Assembly: GCA_004352715.1 (NCBI GenBank)
Contig: SCFE01000072.1
Location: forward strand, 1,733,466 to 1,768,870
Direction: 5' to 3'
Source: Hofstenia miamia
Lineage: Eukaryota; Xenacoelomorpha; Acoela
DNA: 35,405 bases
Position 1 is the stretch's first letter. The number at the start of each line of letters is the position of its first letter. The notes under the pieces are model-generated. The model did no database searches, was not told the origin of the DNA, and was given only the letters and a program-made list of their open reading frames with translations. The position numbers and the translations under genes were made by a program. Below are positions 1 to 10,638 of the stretch, one piece after another.

Positions 1-209
1 GCATGATTATAGGCCTTCTAGAAGCAGAGCTATGACAGATTTTTTGTTTTTACCCCTCCCAATATGCTTGAATAACTTCAACATTAATGCACAGGTTCTA
101 AATCCTGTTCTAATTTCTTCAAATTTTCATACAACTATTGTTTTATGCATAGGCAAAGAAAATTGTAAAAATTTTTTTTCCCATTTTAATGGCCACCCTT
201 ATATAATTA

Positions 210-236
<27 letters not shown>
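1..236. repeat. Direct repeat, copy 1 of a 236-bp duplicated segment
   Basis: These bases match 7406-7641 base for base, at a constant offset of 7405, including the run of five A and eight T near the middle. The match starts at the first base of the window, so its true left edge cannot be seen. It runs into a (TA)n array. The second copy stops at an N gap, so the pair may be an unmerged contig overlap rather than a real duplication. I see no gene in it; the open frame through this stretch is low-complexity and ends in an Ile-Tyr run from (TA)n. Confidence 0.9.

Positions 237-250
<14 letters not shown>
220..250. repeat. (TA)n microsatellite
   Basis: An uninterrupted AT dinucleotide run of about 15 units follows a GTATATGTGT lead-in. 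The same lead-in precedes the array at 7623, which is interrupted by a gap. Confidence 0.95.
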
Positions 251-254
<4 letters not shown>

Positions 255-1921
255 ATATGCCACTAATTAATGCAACAAAAGTGTTGACTTTTTGCAACTC
301 ATTGTTTGAGAGAGCAAAAGCAATTTCCCATTTGACATTTGGCAAAATACTAAATTTAATTCATCAGTAGATGGCGTAATTGAACTATCAAAATTTTAGT
401 ATATTTCGATTAGAATGGGGTGAAATCTTGCAAAGCTCATTTTTTTGATAATATTTCACGTATTTGAATTGTCACTGCTACTCATTACATTACATTTGAG
501 ATTATTAGCTTCTGTTTATTGATACTTATTTGAAAACAAAATAACAGTTTTCCTTTACATACTGAATTTAGGTTCATGCTAATCATTCTGTATATTTACA
601 ATGTGATGAGGCTAATACAGATTTTGCTGCGCTTTTAATTTAGGACATAAGTTCATCACTTGTTATGATAGTGTTGTTAATATATATTTCTTAGATACAC
701 TACACTAATTGATATTCACTTAGTTTCAAGTTTTGTAAGGAGAATAATTTCTATCAGAAAATATAATACTGAACATTTTAAATAGTGAATGATATGGTGT
801 AAGTCTGATTAATATTTATTAAAAAATTTGAAATTAACTACTGTATTTCAATAATAAATACACCAGTATAAGCATAATCATAAATTTATCTTGATTGAAT
901 TTCAACATGTCATTATCCATGAGATTTTTGAGCCTATATTTTTCAAAAGCATCATAGCTGTTATACAAAAATTTAATAATTATTCTAAATAAATTTTTAT
1001 TATACATTACATATCATGTATGTTTGAGAAGCTAATTAATATGAAATAAGTTGAAAGTAAGATTTAAATTTATAATAAGCAAAAAATTGATATATAACGG
1101 CAATTTTTTTTCACAGTACTAAAAATCAAAGATAAAAATAATTGTCAAATAGTTGCTCAAAAATAGCATTTGCAAAATTTTTGCAGTAACAGACTATGTA
1201 CAGGTTTGTTTTGAGAAATAATACAAAATTAATTTTACAGTATTATGTTTATAACACAATATGTGCTTAGTAAATGTGAGACAACAGATACTCATAAGAA
1301 TGTCAGATTTTTTAAACACTAGGCTCATTAAATCTATTAGTCTCAGAAAGTAAACTACAAACATTTAGAATTAAGCCTGTTCATGCCTAGACTGAATATT
1401 TTCAACAATTATATATATTTGCCAGTAATATTTAATGAGTTATTATTGCTGAATATTATCTTAAATATTATTTTGATTCAATGCCTGACATTTTATACTT
1501 TTAAGTTTTCTTCCAATATATCCATCCAAGCTATGTCAATTACTCCTGTGATGAGTATTATGGTTTTGGTGTCCATTTCCCCAAGTCATAGTAATGTGCT
1601 ATCAATATGCTTGTGTATTTGTATACCTGGCTAATATTATTTTAGTGGTGTAAGAAATCCATCAATGATTATCTTTGCTTTGTTATCTTCCTTTCTTCAT
1701 ATCTGAACAGCTGTTCAGTATCTCTAATCTTTTGTCATCTCTTTGTCTTTCTCGACACAATTCATGTAAGTCTTATAATGATAGATGATGCTGCAACCTT
1801 TTTAACCCTTAGTAATGGGACCCCTTTGAAATCATTATGGTCAATATCACCAAATGACTCATGGGCACTTTGCAGTTGGGCTAAAAGTTGTGTTCATCTG
1901 AAAAAAATATAAAAAATTAAA
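251..1921. other. AT-rich stretch without a recognisable gene
   Basis: I see only A/T-rich sequence with frequent stops in all frames. The one longer open frame (1383-1634, plus) is hydrophobic, low-complexity and lacks recognisable motifs. No inverted repeat, tRNA-like fold or poly-purine tract stood out. Confidence 0.6.
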
Positions 1922-2401
1922 GGTCTCATTGAATAAGGGCTTGACATTGACGATTCCATTAAAGTTAGGGATGTAGATAAAAAAATAAAGTAGCACATTT
2001 TTTTAAAACAGTCTGTTGTTGAATCAGATCAAGTAAAGCTGATAGAAGACACAAAATGTATTTCAAATAATGTAGCCAGATATGTTGACAAAAAACTATT
2101 TAAAATTTGCAGACCATATTGTGCAAAATTATTGACAGATTCTGGAGTTGCACCATATGTCAAGTTACTTTCCTGCAGAGGGCTAAAAGAACCTTCTCCT
2201 GCTTTGAGAAATTTTTTTGCACACAGGCTTAACATATTAAATGCATTAGCACCTAGTATTCACAGGATTTGCCTGCCATGGACTTGAGGAAATTTTGAAT
2301 AAAAAACGTGTTTTTAAATAACCAATGAAAAACAAGAAAAGAAACTTATAAAAGACAAAATCTCTGCATTTAAGCAAAGTAAGGGTTTGAAAGCAAATTA
2401 A
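1922..2401 (+). pseudogene. Decayed transposase-like fragment (C-terminal region)
   Basis: A single plus-strand frame reads coherently through this interval with stops at 1934, 1991 and 2285 and further stops just after. The best piece is about 95 residues long, between 1994 and 2284. It contains NVARYVDKKLFKICRPYCAK, with two cysteines spaced as in a zinc-binding knuckle, then YVKLLSCRGLKEPSPALRNF. The order 'YV..KL.K.C...C..LL', then a short gap, then 'LS.RGLK.PS..L..F', resembles the C-terminal part of animal DDE transposase families such as THAP9/P-element-like proteins, where a YV(A/S)GYV.RKL-type motif precedes a C..C pair. The tail (2318-2398) is Lys-rich and back in the same frame. 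Stops, the lack of an N-terminal half and the lack of a catalytic core mark it as a relic. The family assignment is tentative; that it is old coding sequence is more secure. Confidence 0.5.
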
Positions 2402-4430
2402 TGACGCAAAAACACTCACTTTACTTTTGATATATGTAATTTTTGGTGTTTTTGGAATTTTTTTTCTGTTATAGTTTGTTTTAAATCAAAAGGTCAATAT
2501 TTTTTACTATGATGAAAATGCAATATTCATATCTGATTTTGCTTAGAATTGTTAATTGAATGCATATTGTTACTTTAGTCTTGAAAACCTCAGCTTTTAT
2601 AATGGCCATGCATCTTTGGCTTTCTATAGGCAGGTTAGCAGGATGTGTATATTAAGTAGGCAATGGTCTTATAATCATTTAACAGTAAATCTGCAATTGG
2701 CTTATTTTTCAATCTCCATTTCATTAATATCATAAGAACTGAGATTAAAGTAAGTGGTTTGCAGATTTCACTTCATGTGTCTAAGCTTGCTAAGAATTTG
2801 TTCATTGTTCCATTAGTTAACAATGATGTTGGCCCTCCTATTGTGGCTAGACAATTTATTTTTGCATTTTTAATCATTTCCCAAGAATAAGTTGATGAAC
2901 CATATTGCTACAGGGTTTCTCTTTATTTGCAATTTTCACTTACTCTTGAGGTAATGCATTCTATTTCTATTGTATTCTTGGTTTCAGCATAGCTTCAATT
3001 TCTTCCATCATAAATTGTTCAGTGATAAAAAGTTTTTGACATGATTCAATTAGAGTAATTTTCATTTAATAAAGCTTAGTCACCTTTGCCTTGTAATATG
3101 ATAAAAAACTTTTAAGGAATATATTTTCAGTTTATTGTTAATATCAATTCACACTTTGTATCCACAGAGTTGATTACCACTAAACTTAGTTTTGTAAATA
3201 TATTTAAATATAAATGCATATATTAAGCATAACTAAAATGCATATATTCACAATAACCCCATGACATTTGGTCACTGAATTTTGAAGTGGTTTCTGGCAA
3301 ATACATGCATATTTCTTGAAAGATCTGCAAGCATAGCTTTTATAAAAATCCTATCTATAGAAATTAGTGTAGTTCACATTGACAAAAGGCCAATTTTTTA
3401 ACATCAGTGAGAAGCACTAGGAATAAAGCTTATTCAACCTGACTTCTCTCTCATAATTTACATTAGAGTATTTTTTAGTGTTGATATAGTTGTTTCTTCA
3501 GCATTTGGGTTTTCAAAGGACATTTTTTTCTTGATGACTTTAAAATACACTTTGAAATTTGCATGGATAGTTTCATGTTATGTCTTAACCCTCCTGATCT
3601 GCCTCTTTGAATTCTTTTAGAACATGAACTAGTTTCATTTTGTCCTGATCATGCATCAAATGTTTACAGTGAAAAATGTCACATTTACAATTGAATTCCT
3701 CAAATTTCATGTTACTGCACTTTAAAGTATCTTTTAAGAGGCAAATTTTTATAAAAATTTATATCAATTAAAAATACCCTACAGAAAATAATGGAAATTT
3801 TCCATTAAATGAAGCAATGAATTTCTTAAATGAAATGTACAAATGTAGATAATATATATTTTAAAGAACATTAACAAGAACTTAACAAAAAATATACATG
3901 AGCTTCTAAATTGGAAGAAACAGAATATTTATTTTCAGATTATTATTAGGAACATCACTAAGAGAATGCTTAAACAGAAAGATACCAATGTACATGTATG
4001 ATTTTGATGAAGATATTGAATAGAGTCAAACCAATTTTTCTCATGATGAAAATGAAAATCATTCTTACATGAAAATTGAAATCACTGTAGAAATAACAAT
4101 AGAAACTGTTATTAGTATGCTTTCAGAAGAAAATCATTGGGAAGACTTGAAAATATTTAAAATGATAATGAATTTTAAGATTAATTTCTCTGTTTCTACA
4201 GATAGATAGGATATAGTCTATTATTTATATTGCCAGAACAAGAAGACATCATTGATTTTAGTTTTCATTAGATTATATATCAAAAGGTATATAAGCACAA
4301 CTTCTTGTAAAATAACTAAATGGAAGCAATATGTAGTGATGCATGTGCTCAAAGCTCATTAGCACTTGAATATGATATATATCATTCAATATTAGTGGTA
4401 TTTAGCATTGTATATAAAAGTTATGGTTCT
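2402..4430. other. AT-rich stretch; one weak coding-like patch near 3970-4190
   Basis: Most of this interval has nothing recognisable. Between about 3970 and 4190 one plus-strand frame is open apart from a single TAG. It is rich in acidic residues and Asn (MYDFDEDIE, later a run of Ile, Glu and Thr), which could be a remnant of an unknown gene or chance. No domain is recognisable. Confidence 0.4.
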
Positions 4431-4760
4431 CAGTATTATTATGAACACACTAAATTTGCACTAGCAACTTTCATTTGAATGAGTGTGATAACTATTTCAC
4501 AACTATTCACTATGAAATAATTGATAGAATTCTTTGATTCTAAAGTAATTTTACACTATTATATTATATTTCAATGGAATTATATTTTTAAATATGCATT
4601 TCTGAGTGAAGTTTAGATAATTCAGACATCCTCACATTAAGAATAGCAACATTAGTTGATTTCTTAGTAGTATTATGAACAGGGTTGATTTGCACTAGCC
4701 ACTCTAATTTGAAAGTGTAATCACTACTTCACAACTTTTTACAACCAAATAATTCAATAC
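4431..4760. repeat. Diverged direct repeat pair, about 100 bp each
   Basis: The segment at about 4431-4530 resembles that at about 4664-4760. Both contain TATTATGAAC (4437 and 4671, offset 234), then TTTGCACTAGC, then TTTGAA, then a stretch ending TTCACAACT. Many substitutions separate the two, so this is an old tandem duplication or two copies of one repeat. I see no terminal inverted repeat or coding sequence. Confidence 0.55.
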
Positions 4761-4764
4761 AACA

Positions 4765-5367
4765 TTAATGACATTCTATTTGTGACAAATTTATAAAAAT
4801 ATAATCCAATAATATGTATTTTGATATTTATTTTAAAAATTTGTTTCAATTTCTCAAACTTAATTATGTTTGTCCTACTTATTTCTTTTAGGCACTCAAT
4901 TTAGAACAAATTTGACTCATATATGCCCAACCTGCTTCACTCAGTTCAACTCATTGGGAGTGCATTGTGTACTTTAACTGTGAAAATTGAGATTTTGGAC
5001 AATAGGCTGTTGCAAATTGGAGGCGATTTTTGGCATTTATTTAATCAAGGCCATCTATGACCCCATAGGGCTCAATAGTTAAAGACAAAGCGTACACTAG
5101 ACAATTTCAGGGTTCCCCAGCTCTCAAAGTAGAATGACAGCCCTGCTCTGAATTTAATTCTGTTTCTATATTAAACATGCACTAGAAATTTGTGATGAAA
5201 TTTGAATAAGCACCTGACCTACCTTATGATTAATATGCAGAATGCAGAATTTTTGAGTTTGAACCTCAATATGTCAATAAAGTTATTGCATCCTATTTAG
5301 ATTTTTTAGTTCTTATGGTTTCATTTACATAGTACAGTATCATAATAACCTACTATGCTACAATACT

Positions 5368-5368
<1 letters not shown>
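4765..5368. other. AT-rich stretch without a recognisable gene
   Basis: No open frame of note. GAGTTTGAACCTC near 5258 is weakly like a tRNA B box, but there is no matching A box or cloverleaf, so I do not call a SINE. Confidence 0.5.
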
Positions 5369-5399
<31 letters not shown>

Positions 5400-5446
5400 T
5401 ATATGTATAATATATTTGAATTCAAATATTGATATTCAAGCTGTAT
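5369..5446. repeat. (TA)n array plus a 46-bp unique flank that recurs at 19002-19047
   Basis: A (TA)n run (about 5370-5395) leads into 46 bases at 5401-5446 that recur without change at 19002-19047, again directly after a (TA)n run. The second copy then meets an N gap, so the full repeat length is unknown. The shared part includes the palindrome TTTGAATTCAAA. It may be the edge of a dispersed repeat that ends in or inserts at (TA)n. Confidence 0.7.
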
Positions 5447-5649
5447 CTGCAGGGATTATCATTACGAAGAAGAGATCCATGATAAACCCATCTCATGTGA
5501 ACAACATGGAAATTGTGCGATCGGCGATTATCTGGCTAATATATTTTTAATGTAATAATTTTTGTTTATTTATAAGACATAATACACTGGCTGTAATCAC
5601 TTTATTTACTAGAGAAATTTTAAAAAATTCTAAAAACCGTATTTGTTGC

Positions 5650-5803
5650 CAAATGTGAAAACGTGCCGCGCCGTGCCTAATTATATTTTTTAAAAACCCG
5701 TGCCGTGCCGTGCCCAAAAATATTTTGGCAACTCCGTGCCGTGCCTAAAACCCACGGTGTCGTGCCGGGCCGTGCCTTCAAAAACCAGGCACGGTTGCAG
5801 CTC
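5650..5803. mobile_element. hAT-type transposon end with GTGCC motif array
   Basis: An abrupt GC-rich island in AT-rich DNA carries many GTGCC or GTGCCGTGCC units and ends GGCACGGTTGCAGCTCTG. Read on the other strand it begins CAGAGCTGCAACCGTGCC, the CAGAG start typical of hAT terminal inverted repeats, followed by GGCAC motif repeats like those in hAT subterminal regions. The opposite end of the element is not identifiable here, so no target-site duplication can be confirmed. Read as an end fragment or one side of a non-autonomous copy. Confidence 0.5.
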
Positions 5804-5859
5804 TGTTTTAGATTTCTTTCATCGTCAACATAAAAACAATGGAAATTCAATGTGAGACA
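5744..5859. repeat. 116-bp direct repeat, copy 1, ending at a single N
   Basis: Identical to 6206-6321. It covers the last 60 bases of the GTGCC-rich transposon end plus 56 bases of flank that includes TTTTAGATTTC. The copy stops at the isolated ambiguous base at 5860, which suggests a scaffold join there. Confidence 0.9.
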
Positions 5860-6205
5860 NTGTAGAAAAAGTTTTCCAAAATTATTATTTATCTTTATTT
5901 AAGTTTTCATATTGTTAGATTAACATACATTCAATTATAAGAAGCAAGCACTATTTCAATACTTTTTCAAAAATAAAGTTTTTGTTTTTCACTACTTACT
6001 TTTAGTAAATATCAATTAATTTTATCGAAAGTGATCACAATATTTTTATATAAAACCAGACACATAAATGTGTTCTAAAACTCTGGCATAAAATTAGTTT
6101 TTTTCCAAAAATTAAAGTAAACTAGCAAGCAAAGTACTACAATTACACATGTAAGTGACTGATTTGTTACTTTGAATTCGATGTATTTGTCACAACTGCA
6201 AGGGC

Positions 6206-6321
6206 CCTAAAACCCACGGTGTCGTGCCGGGCCGTGCCTTCAAAAACCAGGCACGGTTGCAGCTCTGTTTTAGATTTCTTTCATCGTCAACATAAAAACA
6301 ATGGAAATTCAATGTGAGACA
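6206..6321. repeat. 116-bp direct repeat, copy 2
   Basis: Identical to 5744-5859. Here the flank continues into the pseudogene at 6314-6882, whereas copy 1 ends at an N. The shared flank beyond the transposon end shows that this is a duplication of the locus, not two independent insertions. Confidence 0.9.
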
Positions 6322-6882
6322 AAACAAGTATTGTGCTAAATTGTGTAACCGAATTTTGAGAAAAGCAAAAACTTCAATTAGTTGCAAAGACAATATAATT
6401 GCCACGCTGTACAAATTGTATCGCGCAATTGAAAAAAAAACAGATTATCTGATCCACAAAGGAAAAAGAAAATTCTTTCATTGCAGAACTGCACAATCTA
6501 TTTAGCATAGCAATTGCCAATGCTTTCTCAGTAATGTCGAACATGGAAGACAAAGAAATACTAACCCACAATGAATCAATTGAATTTGTCGGATCTTGTC
6601 AGCAAAGGATCATTTGCTCTGTTTCAAAAGCTTCGCATTTCATCTGAGTTTTTGGTATGAAAATCCAGAGGTTTGGCCACTTTGTGATGATTACCAATAG
6701 AGACTGCAAATAATCAACTCATTCGCTGTTTCAATGACCATGCTGAAAGGGGACTGGCATACATTTAAGAGTACAATTGCATTCTCACACATAGTGAGAA
6801 GGAGCAAAGGTATTTGCTTCAGGTGGTTTCTGAACGCTGGAAATAATTTCCTAACTGTAAAAAATCCACACTAACTCAGTAA
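6314..6882 (+). pseudogene. Frameshifted, internally deleted transposon-associated gene
   Basis: Three overlapping plus-strand frames together outline one decayed protein. About 6314-6460 is Lys-rich and helical (KLCNRILRKAKTS onwards). About 6462-6590 in the next frame holds AELHNLFSIAIANAFSVM followed by NMEDKEIL. From 6571 to 6882 one frame, with six internal stops, holds LSDLVSKGSFALFQKLRIS, then CFNDHAERGLAYI and RYLLQVVSERWK before the final TAA. I recognise an uncharacterised animal repeat-borne family with a 'LFDIAHADAL..I...EDREFL' type N-terminal motif and a C-terminal 'ND.AERGV.L...YN..LT..EE....LLQVV' signature. Both ends are present but lie only a few dozen bases apart, so the several-hundred-residue middle is missing. 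The gene is dead. The family is usually multicopy and behaves like a mobile element, though its mechanism is not clear to me. Confidence 0.6.
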
Positions 6883-7405
6883 CATAAAATGCTTTAAAGT
6901 TATTTAAGCAACTTTGCTGTTTCATTTGCTTTCGTGATTACCATTTAGTTATATTAGTTGAGTTATCGTTTTGTTATACTAGTACAGCAGTTTGTGTTCA
7001 CGAAGCTGCAATTAAATAAAGTGCTGTAAAGATCAGTATATCATAACAGTAGCATTGTGCAATCAGCTATCTATCTCCTAATATACTTAAACCACATCAA
7101 AGTCAATATCTTCAGAAATCACACATATTTAATGCTTACATGCTGTGTACCAGTAATTATTGTTGAAAATACTGGCCGTGCCACTTTCTTGCATATGTTC
7201 ATATATATTTTTTAAACAATTATGCAGAAATTTATATTAAATACCAGAATTTAGAATGAAAATTCCTAGAAACAAGAGTAAACAAATTGCAATGTATGCC
7301 TAACTGTTCATATTTCGTCAAATTTGAGGTTTTTATAACAAACTTAACAGTTATTGATGTCTCAGGTTCATTAAATTAGCGATTCTACATGTTTTGAGTG
7401 TTTAA
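6883..7405. other. AT-rich stretch without a recognisable gene
   Basis: No open frame, repeat or motif of note between the pseudogene and the duplicated segment. Confidence 0.6.
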
Positions 7406-7641
7406 GCATGATTATAGGCCTTCTAGAAGCAGAGCTATGACAGATTTTTTGTTTTTACCCCTCCCAATATGCTTGAATAACTTCAACATTAATGCACAGG
7501 TTCTAAATCCTGTTCTAATTTCTTCAAATTTTCATACAACTATTGTTTTATGCATAGGCAAAGAAAATTGTAAAAATTTTTTTTCCCATTTTAATGGCCA
7601 CCCTTATATAATTATGTATATGTGTATATATATATATATAT
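7406..7641. repeat. Direct repeat, copy 2 of a 236-bp duplicated segment, ending at a gap
   Basis: Identical to bases 1-236. The left flank here is TTGAGTGTTTAA. The right edge is a (TA)n run cut by the N gap, while copy 1 continues through (TA)n into GCGCATATGCC. The identity up to the gap suggests an unmerged overlap or allelic copy. Confidence 0.9.
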
Positions 7642-8036
7642 NNNNNNNNNNNNNNNNNNNNNNNNNNNNNNNNNNNNNNNNNNNNNNNNNNNNNNNNNNN
7701 NNNNNNNNNNNNNNNNNNNNNNNNNNNNNNNNNNNNNNNNNNNNNNNNNNNNNNNNNNNNNNNNNNNNNNNNNNNNNNNNNNNNNNNNNNNNNNNNNNNN
7801 NNNNNNNNNNNNNNNNNNNNNNNNNNNNNNNNNNNNNNNNNNNNNNNNNNNNNNNNNNNNNNNNNNNNNNNNNNNNNNNNNNNNNNNNNNNNNNNNNNNN
7901 NNNNNNNNNNNNNNNNNNNNNNNNNNNNNNNNNNNNNNNNNNNNNNNNNNNNNNNNNNNNNNNNNNNNNNNNNNNNNNNNNNNNNNNNNNNNNNNNNNNN
8001 NNNNNNNNNNNNNNNNNNNNNNNNNNNNNNNNNNNN

Positions 8037-8069
<33 letters not shown>
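7623..8069. repeat. (TA)n microsatellite interrupted by a 395-base assembly gap
   Basis: The run of TA before the gap (7623-7641) and after it (8037-8069) shows that the unresolved sequence (N at 7642-8036) is at least bordered by (TA)n. The gap may be a long TA array or may hide other sequence. Ile-Tyr open frames across it are artefacts. Confidence 0.9.
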
Positions 8070-8072
<3 letters not shown>

Positions 8073-9121
8073 CCCACACACTGTAATCTACAACAAAAAT
8101 TAGAATAAATTCAAATGTGTTTGAATTATTAAAATCTTATTTCGCCTGTCAGTCCTAGGATAGTAAATATTTAATATTTGAAAAACAACATTTACATTTT
8201 AATGTCGAAATACAATTAAGCCTAAAGCATACATCCCTGAAAAACTTTATAAGTTTATTCAAAGATCCACACAAGTTAGATATATTGAGTACAGCTAGCA
8301 AAGAAAAAAGATGGGGTGAATATCATCAATTGCAAACTTAATCATTTCTGTAGAACTTAACATAACTCGTAAATCTAAAGTAAAATTCTAAAAGAAGGCA
8401 TTTAATGAACAAATAAAAATCAGTACTTGTGTATATGCTATCATCATGCATAAGCTGTGCACAAAAATTGAAGACTAGTTATTGAGTTATACAGTGCATA
8501 TGACCTGCAACTACAAGGATATTGAATTTACATAACGTCTTCGCAAAAAAATTAAGGCATGCTTCCAGGAGAATGGCATCAAAAAAGGAAAATAAAAATG
8601 TGTTAAAAAATGTTGTATATATAGATGTATATATATATAATGTATATATTATTTTTTTCATGAAGGAGGCATATATTTCTACACCATTTTAACCTAGGAT
8701 GTGTAAATTTTGTCAAAAACTAATTTCTAATGCAATTATGCTTTTTCCTCAAGAATGGTTTGAAATCAGTACCCCTTTGGCCAGTCTGTCACACTGACCT
8801 CTGTGAAATTTTAGAAGGAATTTTATTCCCTCTTTGTTAGAATATATATATTCAATGATTCCCAACCACAAAGCAGAATTTTTCAAGATAAAGTTTAAGC
8901 AACCAGTAGGTACACAAAGCCTAATAACACTATTGAAATATTTTTCAAAACTTATTCAGAAATTATGTTTCTCATGCTTTTACATATTTTCAAAACTATT
9001 TACCTAAATGTGTTGGAAAAACAATAAATCCTGACCATTCTTCAGTTTGAATCTTCAATATGGGATCACACTTTCTGTCTCACATTTAGGAAAATTTGAT
9101 GAACAGATTTCTCTGAAATCC
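8070..9121. other. AT-rich stretch without a recognisable gene
   Basis: Contains short imperfect ATATATA runs near 8613-8650 and no recognisable coding or structural feature. Confidence 0.6.
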
Positions 9122-9465
9122 CATTACCCGAAGTATTTCTTGCTACAATATATTTCTGTCGCGTGATGGCGCACGAAAATTGTTTTTGTGTGCTATCTTA
9201 ATACATGTATTCTTAAGAAATATATTGGCGAATAAAATGCAAATTGCCCCAAACTCTAACAAACATTTCCTTTGAAGAAAGGCAGCAGTAAAATGCGTAC
9301 TGCTTCCAATGCAGAAAGAATTTGTGACGGCACGAAAATGCAGGCCAATTTAGAGCTATTGCTAAAAATAATTTTTATGCTATGTATTAAGATAGCACAC
9401 AAAATCCATTTTCGTATACATCGCCCAACAGATATATTTTGTAGCAAGAAATATTTCCTGTAATG
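9122..9465. mobile_element. Inverted-repeat (foldback/MITE-like) element
   Basis: The left arm 9122-9207 is the approximate reverse complement of the right arm 9382-9465. Shared blocks in order are CATTAC, TATTTCTTGCTACAA, then ACGAAAA, then TTTTGTGTGCTATCTTAATA. Identity is about 80% with small gaps, and the two arms enclose about 175 bp. The whole could fold into one long hairpin. I found no clear target-site duplication beside the CATTAC/GTAATG edges, so the superfamily is unassigned. It is too short to encode a transposase. Confidence 0.7.
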
Positions 9466-9469
9466 CCTT

Positions 9470-9720
9470 AAGTGGGAAGATTATTGGTCATTTTATCTTC
9501 ATCAGATCTCACTATTTCCAACTGTAGCAAATCTTTCAGAACAAGGCAAATCTTCAATTGAGTTCTCAGCAACTTTAAATAAGGACACCTAATTTCACAC
9601 AGTTTTTTCTTTGAGAACATCTTTTCCACATTCTTCTGAATAATGACTTGTAGTGCTTTGAATGTTCCTCTGCAGTGAATTACATTTCAACTTTTAACTT
9701 TTTACCAGCTATTAGTTGTA
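9470..9720 (-). pseudogene. Possible decayed coding patch beside the foldback element
   Basis: On the minus strand one frame reads fairly coherently with a few stops, including SLFKVAENSIEDLPCSERFA. No family is recognised. It may be a relic of an unknown gene or chance in a stretch with relatively few minus-strand stops. Confidence 0.2.
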
Positions 9721-10502
9721 AAGTGTGATAGGTATTTGCTTGCTATTCTCCACAACCAAAAGTTTGTAAATGCATTGGCTTTTTGTGTCAGTTAACAATA
9801 TATCGCAAAATTTCCATAAAAATTTAAACACACAAGTTTCTTTGAGCAGGAATTTTTAACCTGAACCTTATACATCAAAACTAAAAATTTCTACATTGTT
9901 TGTTATCATTTGCTTTGTAATCACGTATTTGAAAGTTCAAAAAAAATAAACGTCAGTAAATTATGTAAAATAATGCAAATAATTAGAATCAATGACATTT
10001 ATGTCTAGAAAAGTTAATATAATAATAGGCAGATTAATTGCTGTGATAATATTATGGAAATTTAAAATACACTGGTTAATCATAAAATTTATTAGTTAAT
10101 CAATTTATAAAATTTACATTTTGCTATCAATGTTTATAAATATTTCACAGCTAAGATATGTAAATTTTTATAAATCGTGTGCAGAAATTGTTATATAGCC
10201 TTAATCAATGGCAATTTTTTTAATCAATTATGCAATATTTTTTAAAATAGATTCCATAAATTTCCTATTGTCAGTATTGATTGTTCATTCTTTTGAAAAG
10301 ATAAGCAAATGCTAAGTATATCCAATTTGATTATTCAAGAAAAAGTTATTTCCTATTTGGCTGATTGAAGTTAATCATAAATTCGTATTCAAGTCTTTTC
10401 ATTAGTCATATTCAAATTCAATTAGCATAAAACTCAAAATTTCCTTGAAAATGCATGTAAATTTTTAATTTCTAATAATGCTCCATAGATTATTTTGAAT
10501 CA
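9721..10502. other. AT-rich stretch, left flank of the hAT transposon
   Basis: Very A/T-rich with no open frame or repeat of note. It ends at the target-site duplication of the hAT element. Confidence 0.6.
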
Positions 10503-10510
10503 TACTTATC
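10503..10510. repeat. 8-bp target-site duplication, left copy (TACTTATC)
   Basis: TACTTATC directly precedes the CAGAGCCCTG end of the hAT element and recurs without change at 13482-13489 directly after its other end. Eight bases is the duplication length characteristic of hAT transposition. Confidence 0.95.
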
Positions 10511-10563
10511 CAGAGCCCTGTTAAGGAAGGATAGGGCCCTGGGCACAAATAGACGGGAGGCCC
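10511..10563. repeat. hAT left terminal inverted repeat and subterminal motifs
   Basis: Begins CAGAGCCCTGTTAA and continues with GGGCCCTGGGCAC and GGGAGGCCCC, all of which have inverted counterparts at 13419-13481. These are probable transposase-binding sites. Confidence 0.85.
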
Positions 10564-10638
10564 CTTGTCCATAATTTTTTTATCTAATATAAGAACTAAA
10601 AAAGAAAAAACAGCTTTAAGAAAACATTAAATACAAAA

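Noticed and set aside
5222-5300. tRNA B-box-like GAGTTTGAACCTC, possible SINE
   Set aside because: No A box upstream and no second copy seen in the window.
7398-8086. Long open frames of Ile-Tyr repeats and unknown residues across the gaps at 7.6, 19.0 and 34.2 kb
   Set aside because: They are translations of (TA)n and N runs, not genes.
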